Shown here piece after piece: positions 9,068 through 17,666 of a stretch of DNA of 64,000 nt; position 1 is the stretch's first letter, and each line of letters opens with the position of its first letter. This DNA comes from Clostridium putrefaciens. Its GTDB lineage: Bacteria > Bacillota > Clostridia > Clostridiales > Clostridiaceae. Where the stretch lies: NCBI RefSeq assembly GCF_900461105.1, contig NZ_UFWZ01000001.1:2378501-2442500 (forward strand), read 5' to 3'. The notes under the pieces were generated by a model, which was not told the origin of the DNA, did no database searches, and saw only the letters and a program-made list of their open reading frames with translations. The translations under genes and the position numbers were made by a program.

Positions 9068-10027
9068 TTATTTTAAAATATTAATTATAATATCATCTTT
9101 TAACTTATTATCCAATGATTCCAAGTATTTATTAGTATCTTTAAGTGAAAGACTTTTTATTTTTTTTATAGCATATAATATTTCGTCTTTTTCCTCTATA
9201 ATGTTTATTGTTTCTAATCCTATGTTTTTATTTTTACTTTCTTTTCTATAATTTTCACTAACAAATTTAGAAATCTTTATATTTTCTTTAGAAGCCTCAC
9301 TTACTATATCTCCGATATATTCAATTATCTTTTCATCTGTTACTTTTACTTCTTGTTTTTTAAGTAATTTATTGAATATATTTTTTATTTCTACCCCTGC
9401 AGCAGACTTTGCAAGTTCATCTGCTAGCTCATTATATAAATCTAAGGTATGACTATCTACTTTGACAAATATTACTTCTAACCTATTTTCCTCCATAGAA
9501 TGATTCATAAAATTATAATAATCTTGTGATGATTTCCCTTTTCTTTCCCAGTACCCTGTAGCATGGTGGCTTATTCCTTCATAATCATGAAATATAAGTA
9601 TATTCTTATAGCCTTCTTTTATGGCATATTCAACGCCCCTCATAGCAGCTTTGAGTTCACCTGCTATTTGCCTTGAACACTTTTCGCTATCTTCTATACC
9701 GCTTCCTTTTTCAACATATACTATTTCATCTTCTATTATAACCACAAGCCCATATCCATAAACGCCAGTTACTGTGTTAAAGCTTCCATCTACATATATT
9801 TGGGGAATATCTTTTGGATACTCATCTATACCTTTCTTAAAAAGTTTGCTATGACTTTTTAAAAACTTTTCTGCTTCCACCAAAGATTCAAAACTTTTAT
9901 ATTTAGCGCTCTTTACACCTTTTACATAACTTAAACACTCGTTCCAACTATTAACTATCTTATTGGTTATTTTTTCACCTTTTACACCGTCATATCCTTC
10001 TTTTATTGCATAAAACTTCTTTCCCAT
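9068..10027 (-). CDS. Ribonuclease HI with N-terminal viroplasmin domain
   Basis: This cytoplasmic enzyme degrades the RNA strand of RNA-DNA hybrids. The 319 residues comprise an N-terminal caulimovirus viroplasmin/RNase H-binding domain (1-60, FYAIKEGYDGVKGEKI), an RNase HI catalytic domain (about 75-212) and a roughly 105-residue helical, Lys/Glu-rich C-terminal extension. The four metal-binding acids are in place: D80 (YVDGSF), E124 (GELKAA), D148 (FHDYEG) and D203 (ELADELAK). The usual active-site histidine loop is DSHT at 191-194. It heads a same-strand group with the DUF1232 and rhomboid genes (20 and 57 nt gaps). The C-terminal extension matches nothing I recognise. Confidence 0.9.
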   Translation of the reverse strand: MGKKFYAIKEGYDGVKGEKITNKIVNSWNECLSYVKGVKSAKYKSFESLVEAEKFLKSHSKLFKKGIDEYPKDIPQIYVDGSFNTVTGVYGYGLVVIIEDEIVYVEKGSGIEDSEKCSRQIAGELKAAMRGVEYAIKEGYKNILIFHDYEGISHHATGYWERKGKSSQDYYNFMNHSMEENRLEVIFVKVDSHTLDLYNELADELAKSAAGVEIKNIFNKLLKKQEVKVTDEKIIEYIGDIVSEASKENIKISKFVSENYRKESKNKNIGLETINIIEEKDEILYAIKKIKSLSLKDTNKYLESLDNKLKDDIIINILK

Positions 10028-10047
10028 CTATTACCTCACCTTGTCTT

Positions 10048-10998
10048 TTATGAAAATTTTAAAATAGCATTATATAACTTATCAACGTTTGTTCCACCAC
10101 TAAATTTATTTATGTAGGTTACAGCTTCTTTAAATACTATAATTATATTGTTTTTACCTTCCCAGTTTTCTAATATAATAGGAAGTGGTACATCATTTAC
10201 AACTCTATTTAGCGCAAAAAATGCTACTGCAAATTCATCAATCTTCCCTATGAAAGGTATTCTATCTGGAATGATATCAAAAGGTAGAGCTAAATAAGCA
10301 ATAGATGTTCCTAGTGCTATCTTAGTCTTCATTTTAACCCTTTTATCTTTAAATATTCTATAAATTAAAGATAAAACATCTGGCATAATCATTGCCCATT
10401 CAGTGGCTTCACTGTATCTTTCTGGCAGACTTTGCTTAACACTTTGCCTAGTTATAGAATAATAATCTTTAACCTTCTCTAAATTCTCAATATTTTCATA
10501 GATCATTTCATCTTCTATAACCTCTGAAATCTTTAAAGATTCTACACTTTTATTTAATGAAATTTCTAAAGTTGAAACTGAAACTTCCACATAAGATTTT
10601 AATAATTCTATATAATCTAGTTTAAATGTTACATAAGGCACTGCTTTTAATAATATGTTTAAATTTAATGTAACATTATCTTCTTTAACGTATACGCCTC
10701 TTTGTTTTAAATCTTCTACAACCTTTTTTAAGGTATATTTTTTAAGTGGTGATATAACCCCTATCTTATATACCTTAAGCGACGTGAGTTTTAAATTTAT
10801 ATTATTGTTATAAAAACTTCCAAATGCTAGGGTAAGTTTAAATGGAATATCTATAACCTTTTTATATGAACCTATTACTTCTATAAATTCATTTATTAAA
10901 ATAGATTTAATTTTAAGACCTTCTATATTTAAATATCCATCTATAATTCCAATTAAATCCTCTTCTGATAGTTTAACCTTCAAATTCGAAACTAGCAC
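10048..10998 (-). CDS. DUF1232 (YkvA-type) protein with long N-terminal domain
   Basis: The protein has 316 residues. The C-terminal part (about 220-275) is a DUF1232/YkvA module with the hallmark LALPFDIIPDRIPFIGKIDE, a short hydrophobic hairpin common in bacterial membrane-associated proteins of unknown role. The first ~165 residues alternate hydrophobic and polar in a beta-rich way and open with a VKLSEEDLIGIID-like helix; this faintly recalls DUF2993/LmeA lipid-binding folds, which is inference only. Translation starts at GTG 10998, 9 nt after AAGGAAG; an overlapping ATG one base upstream is in another frame and stops after two codons. It sits between RNase HI and a rhomboid protease in a probable operon. 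Confidence 0.75.
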   Translation of the reverse strand: MLVSNLKVKLSEEDLIGIIDGYLNIEGLKIKSILINEFIEVIGSYKKVIDIPFKLTLAFGSFYNNNINLKLTSLKVYKIGVISPLKKYTLKKVVEDLKQRGVYVKEDNVTLNLNILLKAVPYVTFKLDYIELLKSYVEVSVSTLEISLNKSVESLKISEVIEDEMIYENIENLEKVKDYYSITRQSVKQSLPERYSEATEWAMIMPDVLSLIYRIFKDKRVKMKTKIALGTSIAYLALPFDIIPDRIPFIGKIDEFAVAFFALNRVVNDVPLPIILENWEGKNNIIIVFKEAVTYINKFSGGTNVDKLYNAILKFS

Positions 10999-11055
10999 AT
11001 CAATCCACTTCCTTTTACTAAATAAGCTAAAATATGATTAGTCCTTAATGACATT

Positions 11056-12045
11056 TTATTCTTTAAATAATATAAAAGAAATTATAATACCTCCTACAAG
11101 TCCTCCTAAGTGACCAAAGTTATCTATATTAGGTATGGTAACACCTATTAATATATTAACAACTATAACTGATAATATGTTCCTTAAAAATTCTTTTCCT
11201 ATTTTTTCTTTCATTTTGTATGCAAAAATAAGGCAAGCTCCTAAAAGTCCAAATATTGCACCTGAAGCACCTACTGATGTACTTTGTGAAAATACATAAG
11301 AAGCTAATGATGAGGTAATTCCTGAAAGAAAATATATAATCAAAAATTTCTTTCTCCCATAAAAGTTCTCTACTATTTCGCCTGTAGTTCTAAGGGCATA
11401 CATATTTAATCCTAAATGTAACAAACCTCCGTGTAAAAACATAGCCATAAATAATCTGTAATACTGACCCGCATTTATTAATTTATTATTTTTAGCACCT
11501 AAAAGTAACAATACCTTTATGTCTATATCAAATATACTCTTAGATAAATAAGCTGACACTATAAATATAAGTATATTTATCCCTATAAGTGTGTAGGTAG
11601 CTTTATATTCATTTATTGACTTTTTAAGGGGCCTTTTTTTAGTTTTAACATCTTTGTCCTTTTGAGCAAGCTTTGAAATTAATCCTGCAAAGTTTTTTAT
11701 CTGATCACTACTCCCAATCAATCCACCATTTTCTGAATCTAATATTATAAAATTATAATTTTGATTTTCTAGTATATTTAAATAATCATTTGTAAATTTA
11801 TCTATTATTATATTGTTAAGACTTAATGACTTAATGCCTTTTTTCTTCATATATTCTAGTGCTAAGAAGTTTTTACTTGCAAAGTCTTCTTTAGTAGAAA
11901 ATGTAACTACAAAGGCATTTTCATTTTCATACTTTATAGCTAAAAGATTTTTACAATTATCCTCTGCTGTATTATTCTCTTCTAAACTGAATCCATACTC
12001 TTTTATTAAAGATGAAATAATATTATCAATATACTCTTTTCTCAT
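11056..12045 (-). CDS. Rhomboid family intramembrane serine protease
   Basis: This protease cleaves transmembrane substrates within the membrane. It has 329 residues. The first ~145 form a soluble domain with no close relative I recognise, ending in a basic linker KTKKRPLKKS. The rhomboid core follows with six or seven membrane segments. The catalytic dyad is S261 in GASGAIFG and H312 in NFGHLGGLVGG, and the oxyanion/loop histidines are in FLHGGLLHLGLNM. The start follows an AGTGAGG site. The layout (soluble N-terminal domain plus rhomboid) resembles Bacillus YqgP/GluP, but GluP's C-terminal TPRs are missing. It is the first gene of the three-gene group ending with RNase HI. Confidence 0.9.
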   Translation of the reverse strand: MRKEYIDNIISSLIKEYGFSLEENNTAEDNCKNLLAIKYENENAFVVTFSTKEDFASKNFLALEYMKKKGIKSLSLNNIIIDKFTNDYLNILENQNYNFIILDSENGGLIGSSDQIKNFAGLISKLAQKDKDVKTKKRPLKKSINEYKATYTLIGINILIFIVSAYLSKSIFDIDIKVLLLLGAKNNKLINAGQYYRLFMAMFLHGGLLHLGLNMYALRTTGEIVENFYGRKKFLIIYFLSGITSSLASYVFSQSTSVGASGAIFGLLGACLIFAYKMKEKIGKEFLRNILSVIVVNILIGVTIPNIDNFGHLGGLVGGIIISFILFKE

Positions 12046-12213
12046 AAATCCTCACTTTTTAATTAATCTACCTATTATAAATTAATACTTTTATTGTAAT
12101 AATTCTATCTTACATAATACCTAAGCTATTTTCAACAAATTAAACGACTTTATATTTATTTTAATCTTCAGGGATAATCCTTTTACATTACTTTCATTCA
12201 TCATCTTTTATGA

Positions 12214-13272
12214 TTAGTAGACACACTCTACAGATAAATTTATATTCTCTAATAAGTTTATTTCGTAAAACCTTATAGGTTTCTTGTCCTTACCATGATA
12301 AAGTACCCTTACTACTGGCCTGTCTGGAAATCCCTTGTTTTGCTTTATTACATATCCTTCTACTCCATTTGAAAGCTTTAAGCATGAACCTAGTTGATAC
12401 ACTGCAAATGTATCTTTAAATACTTTAACTACCTCTTCATCAAAGAACTTCCCTGACCCAGCTAGTATAAGTTCATAAGAGTCCTTTGGATTAAATTTTG
12501 TTCTATAACTTCTATCATTACTAATAGCATCGTAGACATCACAAACCGATATTATTTTTGCATTAATACATATTTCATTACCTTTTAATCCAAATGGATA
12601 TCCTGTTCCATCTATTCTCTCATGATGCTGTAATATGGCATCTGTTATCTTTACAGAAAGATCCGTATTTGACCTTAATATATCCACCCCATATATTGGA
12701 TGTTTCTTCATTTCTGAATATTCAACATTTGAAAGTCCTTGTGACTTGTTTAACATGTCTTTACTTATTTTCACCTTTCCTAGATCATGCAAGGTAGCTG
12801 AAATGCCAAGATTTACAATATCCGCTCGTTCAAACCCCATATTTATCCCCAAAAAGGCAGCCATTATTCCAGTATCAATACTATGTACAAATGTATAATT
12901 ATCATGAGTTTTTATATCGTTTAAACTTTTATTTATATCTCCAAATTCTATTATGTAGTTCATAAGTTCTTCTACTTTAATTAAGGAATCCATAATATCT
13001 ACTCTATCATTTAAGGTGATCTTTTTTACTATAGTACTCACACCTTTTAATGTATCTACTTTTAATTCATTCAGCCTTATATCTTCTAAGTCTAAATCTG
13101 AAAGCCTCTTATCTTCTATATAGACATAAAGCACATCCAATTGTTTTAGTCTATTTATATAATTAAGTGTTAGGCTAACTCCAGCTCTTAAGAGAATTTT
13201 CCCATCACTAGAAAATATACTTTTTGCCAGTATATCACCAGGTTTAACTTTTAATATAAACTCTATCCGCAT
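12214..13272 (-). CDS. HD-GYP domain protein, probable c-di-GMP phosphodiesterase
   Basis: The protein has 352 residues and no membrane segment. HD-GYP proteins hydrolyse cyclic di-GMP at a bi- or tri-iron centre. The domain covers about residues 125-300. The HD dyad is at HDLGKVKIS (162-170), the GYP block at HHERIDGTGYPFGLKG (216-231), and further metal-ligand residues at H130 and CDVYDAI. The N-terminal 110 residues begin with a KPGDILAKSIFSSDGKILL strand pattern typical of the small beta domain at the start of clostridial HD-GYP proteins. A C-terminal beta segment (VVRVLYHGKDKKP) also fits that family. The gene stands alone with a GAGGTG site. Confidence 0.9.
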   Translation of the reverse strand: MRIEFILKVKPGDILAKSIFSSDGKILLRAGVSLTLNYINRLKQLDVLYVYIEDKRLSDLDLEDIRLNELKVDTLKGVSTIVKKITLNDRVDIMDSLIKVEELMNYIIEFGDINKSLNDIKTHDNYTFVHSIDTGIMAAFLGINMGFERADIVNLGISATLHDLGKVKISKDMLNKSQGLSNVEYSEMKKHPIYGVDILRSNTDLSVKITDAILQHHERIDGTGYPFGLKGNEICINAKIISVCDVYDAISNDRSYRTKFNPKDSYELILAGSGKFFDEEVVKVFKDTFAVYQLGSCLKLSNGVEGYVIKQNKGFPDRPVVRVLYHGKDKKPIRFYEINLLENINLSVECVY

Positions 13273-13387
13273 AATTCACCTCATAAAATTCTTTTTACTG
13301 TAACAAAATGAGTATATATAAATAATATCACAATTAAAATGTATTATTAAAATATAGTAACCCTACCAGATTATTATAAATTAAACA

Positions 13388-13414
13388 AGGTGAAGTCTCA
13401 ATAGACCTTCACCT
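13388..13414 (-). terminator. Terminator after pepF
   Basis: An imperfect 11-12-bp stem AGGTGAAGTCT / AGACCTTCACCT with a 4-nt loop lies directly after the pepF stop on the minus strand. Confidence 0.6.
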
Positions 13415-13427
13415 CGTAATTAAAAAT

Positions 13428-15230
13428 TTATACAGATTGCTTTTCTAGCATATCTAAAAGTTCATTAAATCTAGCTATAGTAGCTTCTAAAGGTTTTGAT
13501 GTAGTAATATCAACGCCTGCTGTTTTTAGGGTATTAATAGGATAATCACTACCCCCACTTTTTAAGAATCCTTTGTACTTTTCTAATGCATTTTCATTAT
13601 TTTCTAATATAGCCTTTGCAAAAGCACTTGCAGCTGCATACCCTGTAGCATACTGATAAACATAAAAGTCAGAATAAAAATGTGGTATTCTTGCCCATTC
13701 CATATCTATTCCGTCATCTACAATCATATCAGGTCCAAAGTACTTTACATTTAAATCATGCCATATGCCACATAAGTCCTTACTATTTAATGGTTTCCCA
13801 TTTTCTATACTCTCGTGAACTAAAATTTCAAATTCAGCAAACATCAGTTGTCTAAATACTGTAGTTCTTATTTGTTCTAATTCTTGATTTATTAAATACA
13901 ACCTTTTATTCTCATCTTCTTCTTTATTTATAAGATGGTGAATTAAAAGTGCTTCATTTGTAGTTGAAGCAACCTCCGCACAAAATAAAGTATAATTAGA
14001 ATATAAGTGTGGTTGATTCTTTCTTGAATAATATGAATGTATAGAATGACCCATTTCATGTGCAAAAGTAGAAACATCATTTATACTATAGTTATAGTTT
14101 AAAAGAACATAGGGCATAGTATCATGACATCCCCAAGAATATGCTCCTCCTCTTTTACCTTTGTTTTCAAATACATCCACCCACCCATTATCTACGCCTT
14201 CTTTAAATATATTTAAATATTCTTGTCCTAGTGGATTCAAACCTTCTTTTACTATTTTAACAGCTTCCTCAAACTCAATATGTTCTTTTGGTATATCTAT
14301 TACAGGAACATATAAGTCATACATATGCATCTCATCTAATCCTAATAACCTTTTTTTCACCCTTACATACCTATGAAGTGAATCTAAATTCTTGTTTATA
14401 GTATCTATAGATTTATAATAAACTTCTAATGGTATGTTGTTTGGTTTTAATGAACTCTCTAAAGATGACTTATATTTATTAGCCTTTGATAGAAATATAA
14501 AGTTTTTTACTGAAGATGTTAAGGAACTAGTTAAAGTATTTTTAAATTTATTATAAGTACTAAATAAAGCCTTAAAAGCTTCTTCCCTAACTCTTCTATC
14601 TTTTGACCTTATGAAGGTTGCATAATTAACCTCTGTAAGTTCAATTTCTTTATTATTTTCATCCTCTATATTTGGAAATGTCATATCTGCATTAGTAAGC
14701 ATACCAAATATATTTCCTGGAGCCTCAAGACAATCTGAAACCGAAGCCAACATTTCTTCAAGTTCTCTAGAAAGTGTATGAGGTTTCATTATAATTATCT
14801 GCTTGAAAAAAAACTTATACATATTTAGTTCCTGTATTTCATCTATATTTTTTAATAGTTCTGCTTCATTTAATGATAATATCTCTGGAACAAAAAATGC
14901 ATTTATGCTAGACAGTTCTGCTAAATATCCATCTATCTTTTCTTTTATAGTTTGAAATTCTGTGTTAGCTGTATCTTCATCTGATTTAAGGTGAGCGTAT
15001 ACAAATAAAACTTCTGCTTTTCTCGATATTCTTTCTTTTAAATTAAGATATGATATTAAATTTTTAGGATCGTTAAGTGTCCCTGGGAATTCTTTTAGCT
15101 TTAAAGCTTCTATCTTTAGCTCCTGAAAGTCTTCCTCCCATCTTTTTGAACTTTTATATACCTTTTCTATATTCCATTTGTACTCTGAAGCTATTTCGTC
15201 TCTTGTTTTTAATCTTTTTACTTCCGTCAT
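13428..15230 (-). CDS. pepF: Oligoendopeptidase F (M3 metallopeptidase)
   Basis: PepF cleaves short peptides (about 7-17 residues) in the cytoplasm, for example in peptide recycling. The 600 residues match the family length. The zinc site is HEMGHSIHSYYS in the C-terminal half, with the third ligand in the following ALLIHHLIN/CAEVASTTNE region. Terminal M3 marks include FYVYQYATGYAAASAFA and the final GGSDYP-TLKTAGVD block. There is no signal peptide. The gene is monocistronic with an AGGAGGGG site and its own terminator. Confidence 0.95.
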   Translation of the reverse strand: MTEVKRLKTRDEIASEYKWNIEKVYKSSKRWEEDFQELKIEALKLKEFPGTLNDPKNLISYLNLKERISRKAEVLFVYAHLKSDEDTANTEFQTIKEKIDGYLAELSSINAFFVPEILSLNEAELLKNIDEIQELNMYKFFFKQIIIMKPHTLSRELEEMLASVSDCLEAPGNIFGMLTNADMTFPNIEDENNKEIELTEVNYATFIRSKDRRVREEAFKALFSTYNKFKNTLTSSLTSSVKNFIFLSKANKYKSSLESSLKPNNIPLEVYYKSIDTINKNLDSLHRYVRVKKRLLGLDEMHMYDLYVPVIDIPKEHIEFEEAVKIVKEGLNPLGQEYLNIFKEGVDNGWVDVFENKGKRGGAYSWGCHDTMPYVLLNYNYSINDVSTFAHEMGHSIHSYYSRKNQPHLYSNYTLFCAEVASTTNEALLIHHLINKEEDENKRLYLINQELEQIRTTVFRQLMFAEFEILVHESIENGKPLNSKDLCGIWHDLNVKYFGPDMIVDDGIDMEWARIPHFYSDFYVYQYATGYAAASAFAKAILENNENALEKYKGFLKSGGSDYPINTLKTAGVDITTSKPLEATIARFNELLDMLEKQSV

Positions 15231-15365
15231 AAAAAACCCCTCCTTTAATAAACCATATATAAATATGGTATCATAGCAAAACTTAAATTACTATTATAAT
15301 AGTATGAAGATTCTTGAATCTGTATATGTCATTAATTAATCTGTTGTAATATTATTATTGAACTC

Positions 15366-15764
15366 TTAAATATAGTCTTCTTTTTTACCTCTTATATCTA
15401 AATAAACCTTCTTAAAGCATTCATCTATTAAATTACATATTTCATTTATTTTGTAGCTCATAACTTCTCTCTTCTCATCATAAGGAAAGCTTATAACCCA
15501 TGTAGGATTATATTCTTCATCTTTATCTTTTATTTTATATCCTTTTTCTATAAAAGCTTCTGTATCAAACAAATCAAATATAGCTGAATATTCCCATTCC
15601 TCAACATCCTTATCAGTATCAAAGTAAAGACTTACCATGTTGTCTATACAAAATAGTTTTCTTACATAATTACCTCCGTATCTTACTTCGTAGCTACCAA
15701 GTTCTCTTAAAAATAAATTAGTATCCTTTTCTTTCTCCATAATTACTAATGATGAAAATTCCAT
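15366..15764 (-). CDS. Conserved clostridial protein (probably DUF6762)
   Basis: This 132-residue acidic protein has no membrane segment. From memory it fits a small protein family confined to Clostridia (DUF6762), with the conserved patches ELGSYEV, DTDKDVEEWEYSAIFDLFD and YNPTWVISFPY. The function is unknown. The start has an AAGGAGG site. No operon partner is evident: znuA upstream on the same strand is separated by a nested inverted repeat. Confidence 0.7.
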   Translation of the reverse strand: MEFSSLVIMEKEKDTNLFLRELGSYEVRYGGNYVRKLFCIDNMVSLYFDTDKDVEEWEYSAIFDLFDTEAFIEKGYKIKDKDEEYNPTWVISFPYDEKREVMSYKINEICNLIDECFKKVYLDIRGKKEDYI

Positions 15765-15850
15765 AATAATCCTCCTTATTTATAATCCTTTATTTTTATG
15801 CTTACTTAAAGTTTTTTAATATATCTTAACATATAATATACTAAATTAAA

Positions 15851-15955
15851 TAGGATGTTTCAAAGGACACCCTATACTCTAAGTTAAATAGGCTTACTCT
15901 TATAATTTGTAAGCCTATACTTATTATATATTAGTTATCCCTTTAAAACATCCTA
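15851..15955. repeat. Nested inverted repeats between znuA and the small gene
   Basis: An outer inverted repeat (15851-15867 with 15938-15955, TAGGATGTTT arms) encloses an inner 10-bp perfect stem ATAGGCTTAC/GTAAGCCTAT (15888-15897 with 15909-15918). It lies just downstream of znuA and probably terminates it, but a single terminator would not need two layers. Confidence 0.55.
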
Positions 15956-15972
15956 AACTTTCTTCTTGCTTA

Positions 15973-16878
15973 TTAATTTAAACTTTCATATATCTTCTGT
16001 AAGTTTTCTCTCATAGTTTCTATATAATTTCCCTCTGACTCTAAAGTATTAATAGTTTCTGTCTTAGCACCAATCTCTCTAGCTAGTGTCTCTGATACCT
16101 TAGGACTCACATTTTCTTCAGTAAATACAGTTTTTAAATTGACTTCTTTTCCAATACTTACAAGTTCCTTGATTTTTTGTGGTGTAGGTTCTCCCTCTGC
16201 AAAGACATCCTCTACACTATATTGGTGTAGGTCAAATTCCCTACATAAATATGCAAAAGCTGCATGACCTGTTACAAATGTTTTATTTTGGAGCGGCTTT
16301 ATCTTACTTTCATACTCATCTTTTAAATCATCTAGCTCCTTTTCAAACCTTTTATAGTTTTCTTCGTAATAGCTTTTATTAGAATAATCTATTTTAACTA
16401 AAGCTTCTTTTATATTATTAGCCTCCACCTTAGCTTCTTTAAGACTTAGCCAAACATGTGGATCAAAATGCCCATGTTCATGTCCTTCTTGTTTAGAAGT
16501 TTTTATTAAATCTGCACCTTTAGATGCTTCAACTACTACTAAATTTTTATTATCTATACTTTTTAATATGTCTTCTGCCCAGTGTTCCATTTCTAAACCA
16601 TTATATACGAATAAGTCCGCTTTAGACATGTTTTTCATATCTTTTGCTTTAGGCTCAAAATCATGAGCTTCTACTCCGCTTGGTACTATAGTTGTAATCT
16701 CGATTTTATCTCCCCCTATAGCCATAGCAAATTCAGTCATAGCATTAAAGCTAGATACTACAAAAATCTTTTTTTCTGCATTTTCATTGTTGTCTACCGC
16801 CTCTTTTTTATTTACACAAGCTGATAATAATATCATCATACACAATGGACCTATAATTTTAAATAATTTTTTTTTCAT
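15973..16878 (-). CDS. znuA: Zinc ABC transporter substrate-binding lipoprotein ZnuA/AdcA
   Basis: This is the extracellular zinc-capturing subunit of a high-affinity ABC importer. The N-terminus has a lipoprotein signal with lipobox LLSAC, so the mature protein is anchored at Cys21. The cluster 9 fold (PF01297) shows the metal-binding histidines in EAHDFEPKA, FDPHVWLS and FVTGHAAFAYL, plus the acidic ligand region FTEENVSPK. A short His-rich loop (GHEHGHFDPH) precedes the second ligand; this is typical of zinc rather than manganese binders. It is divergent from znuC-znuB-zur across a 111-nt region with a 7-1-7 palindrome. The start has a strong AGGAGG site. Confidence 0.93.
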   Translation of the reverse strand: MKKKLFKIIGPLCMMILLSACVNKKEAVDNNENAEKKIFVVSSFNAMTEFAMAIGGDKIEITTIVPSGVEAHDFEPKAKDMKNMSKADLFVYNGLEMEHWAEDILKSIDNKNLVVVEASKGADLIKTSKQEGHEHGHFDPHVWLSLKEAKVEANNIKEALVKIDYSNKSYYEENYKRFEKELDDLKDEYESKIKPLQNKTFVTGHAAFAYLCREFDLHQYSVEDVFAEGEPTPQKIKELVSIGKEVNLKTVFTEENVSPKVSETLAREIGAKTETINTLESEGNYIETMRENLQKIYESLN

Positions 16879-16905
16879 TGTTTCCTCCTAGCCTATCTTT
16901 TCCCT

Positions 16906-16920
16906 TGCAAATCATTTGCA
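16906..16920. promoter_or_regulatory. Probable Zur operator between znuA and znuCB-zur
   Basis: TGCAAATCATTTGCA is a perfect 7-1-7 palindrome, the symmetry of Fur-family operators. It lies 27 nt upstream of znuA and 69 nt upstream of znuC, next to a Fur-family regulator gene in the same locus. Zinc-dependent repression of both directions by Zur is inferred. Confidence 0.7.
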
Positions 16921-16989
16921 TTAAGTATATAATAATATACGAAGTAATCATTGTCAACATACAATTTAGAATACAGGGAGCTGAAACAT

Positions 16990-17661
16990 TTGATTATAAT
17001 AAAAGACCTATGCTTTTCTTATGAAGGCAATAAACCATACATATTAGACCACGTAAATTTGACTATTCCAATGGGTAGTTATTTTTCAATAGTGGGTGAA
17101 AACGGCAGCGCTAAAAGCACTTTAATAAAACTAGTCTTAGGTTTACTAAAACCACTAAAAGGAGATATTAAGGTAAATACATCAAACATTGCTTATGTTC
17201 CACAAAAACTTGACAGTTTCAACTCTGAGTTCCCAATAACTGTTCATGAATTGTTATCTAACCACAAAAAGGTGTGTAAAATAGATGATTCTAAAGCCAT
17301 TGATAAGAGTCTTCAAATAGTTTCTATGACTTCTTATAAAAACAAATTAATAGGGAGCCTTTCTGGTGGCCAGCAACAAAAGATATTCATAGCAAGAGCT
17401 TTGATGGGATCACCAAAACTTATAATTTTAGACGAGCCTTCTACAGGAATTGATTTTCAAAGTCAAAAAGAAATATATGCTATAATAAAATCCTTAAATA
17501 CAGAAGATAATATTACTGTTATATCTGTTGAGCATAATTTAGACGCTGTTCTAAAAAACTCTACTCATATATATGAGCTAAATTCCGACACCGGAAATGG
17601 TGTTTTATATAATGCTAAGGAATATAGAGATAAAATTTTAAATGTTTATAACGAAAGGTGA
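16990..17661 (+). CDS. znuC: Zinc ABC transporter ATP-binding protein
   Basis: This is the cytoplasmic ATPase of the zinc importer. I place the start at TTG 16990, because AGGGAG lies 9 nt upstream and the protein then begins at the usual MIIIKDLCFSYEGN. A TTG at 16951 would add an unrelated 13-residue tail without a ribosome site. Walker A is at 36-44, the ABC signature is SLSGGQQQK, Walker B is LIILDEPS, and the H-loop is SVEHNLD. The Walker A motif reads GENGSAKST, with Ala where the consensus has the last Gly. As I recall, the same Ala occurs in some AdcC-type zinc ATPases, so it is probably functional. The gene overlaps znuB's ribosome site. Confidence 0.92.
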   Translation: MIIIKDLCFSYEGNKPYILDHVNLTIPMGSYFSIVGENGSAKSTLIKLVLGLLKPLKGDIKVNTSNIAYVPQKLDSFNSEFPITVHELLSNHKKVCKIDDSKAIDKSLQIVSMTSYKNKLIGSLSGGQQQKIFIARALMGSPKLIILDEPSTGIDFQSQKEIYAIIKSLNTEDNITVISVEHNLDAVLKNSTHIYELNSDTGNGVLYNAKEYRDKILNVYNER

Positions 17662-17666
17662 TTTAC

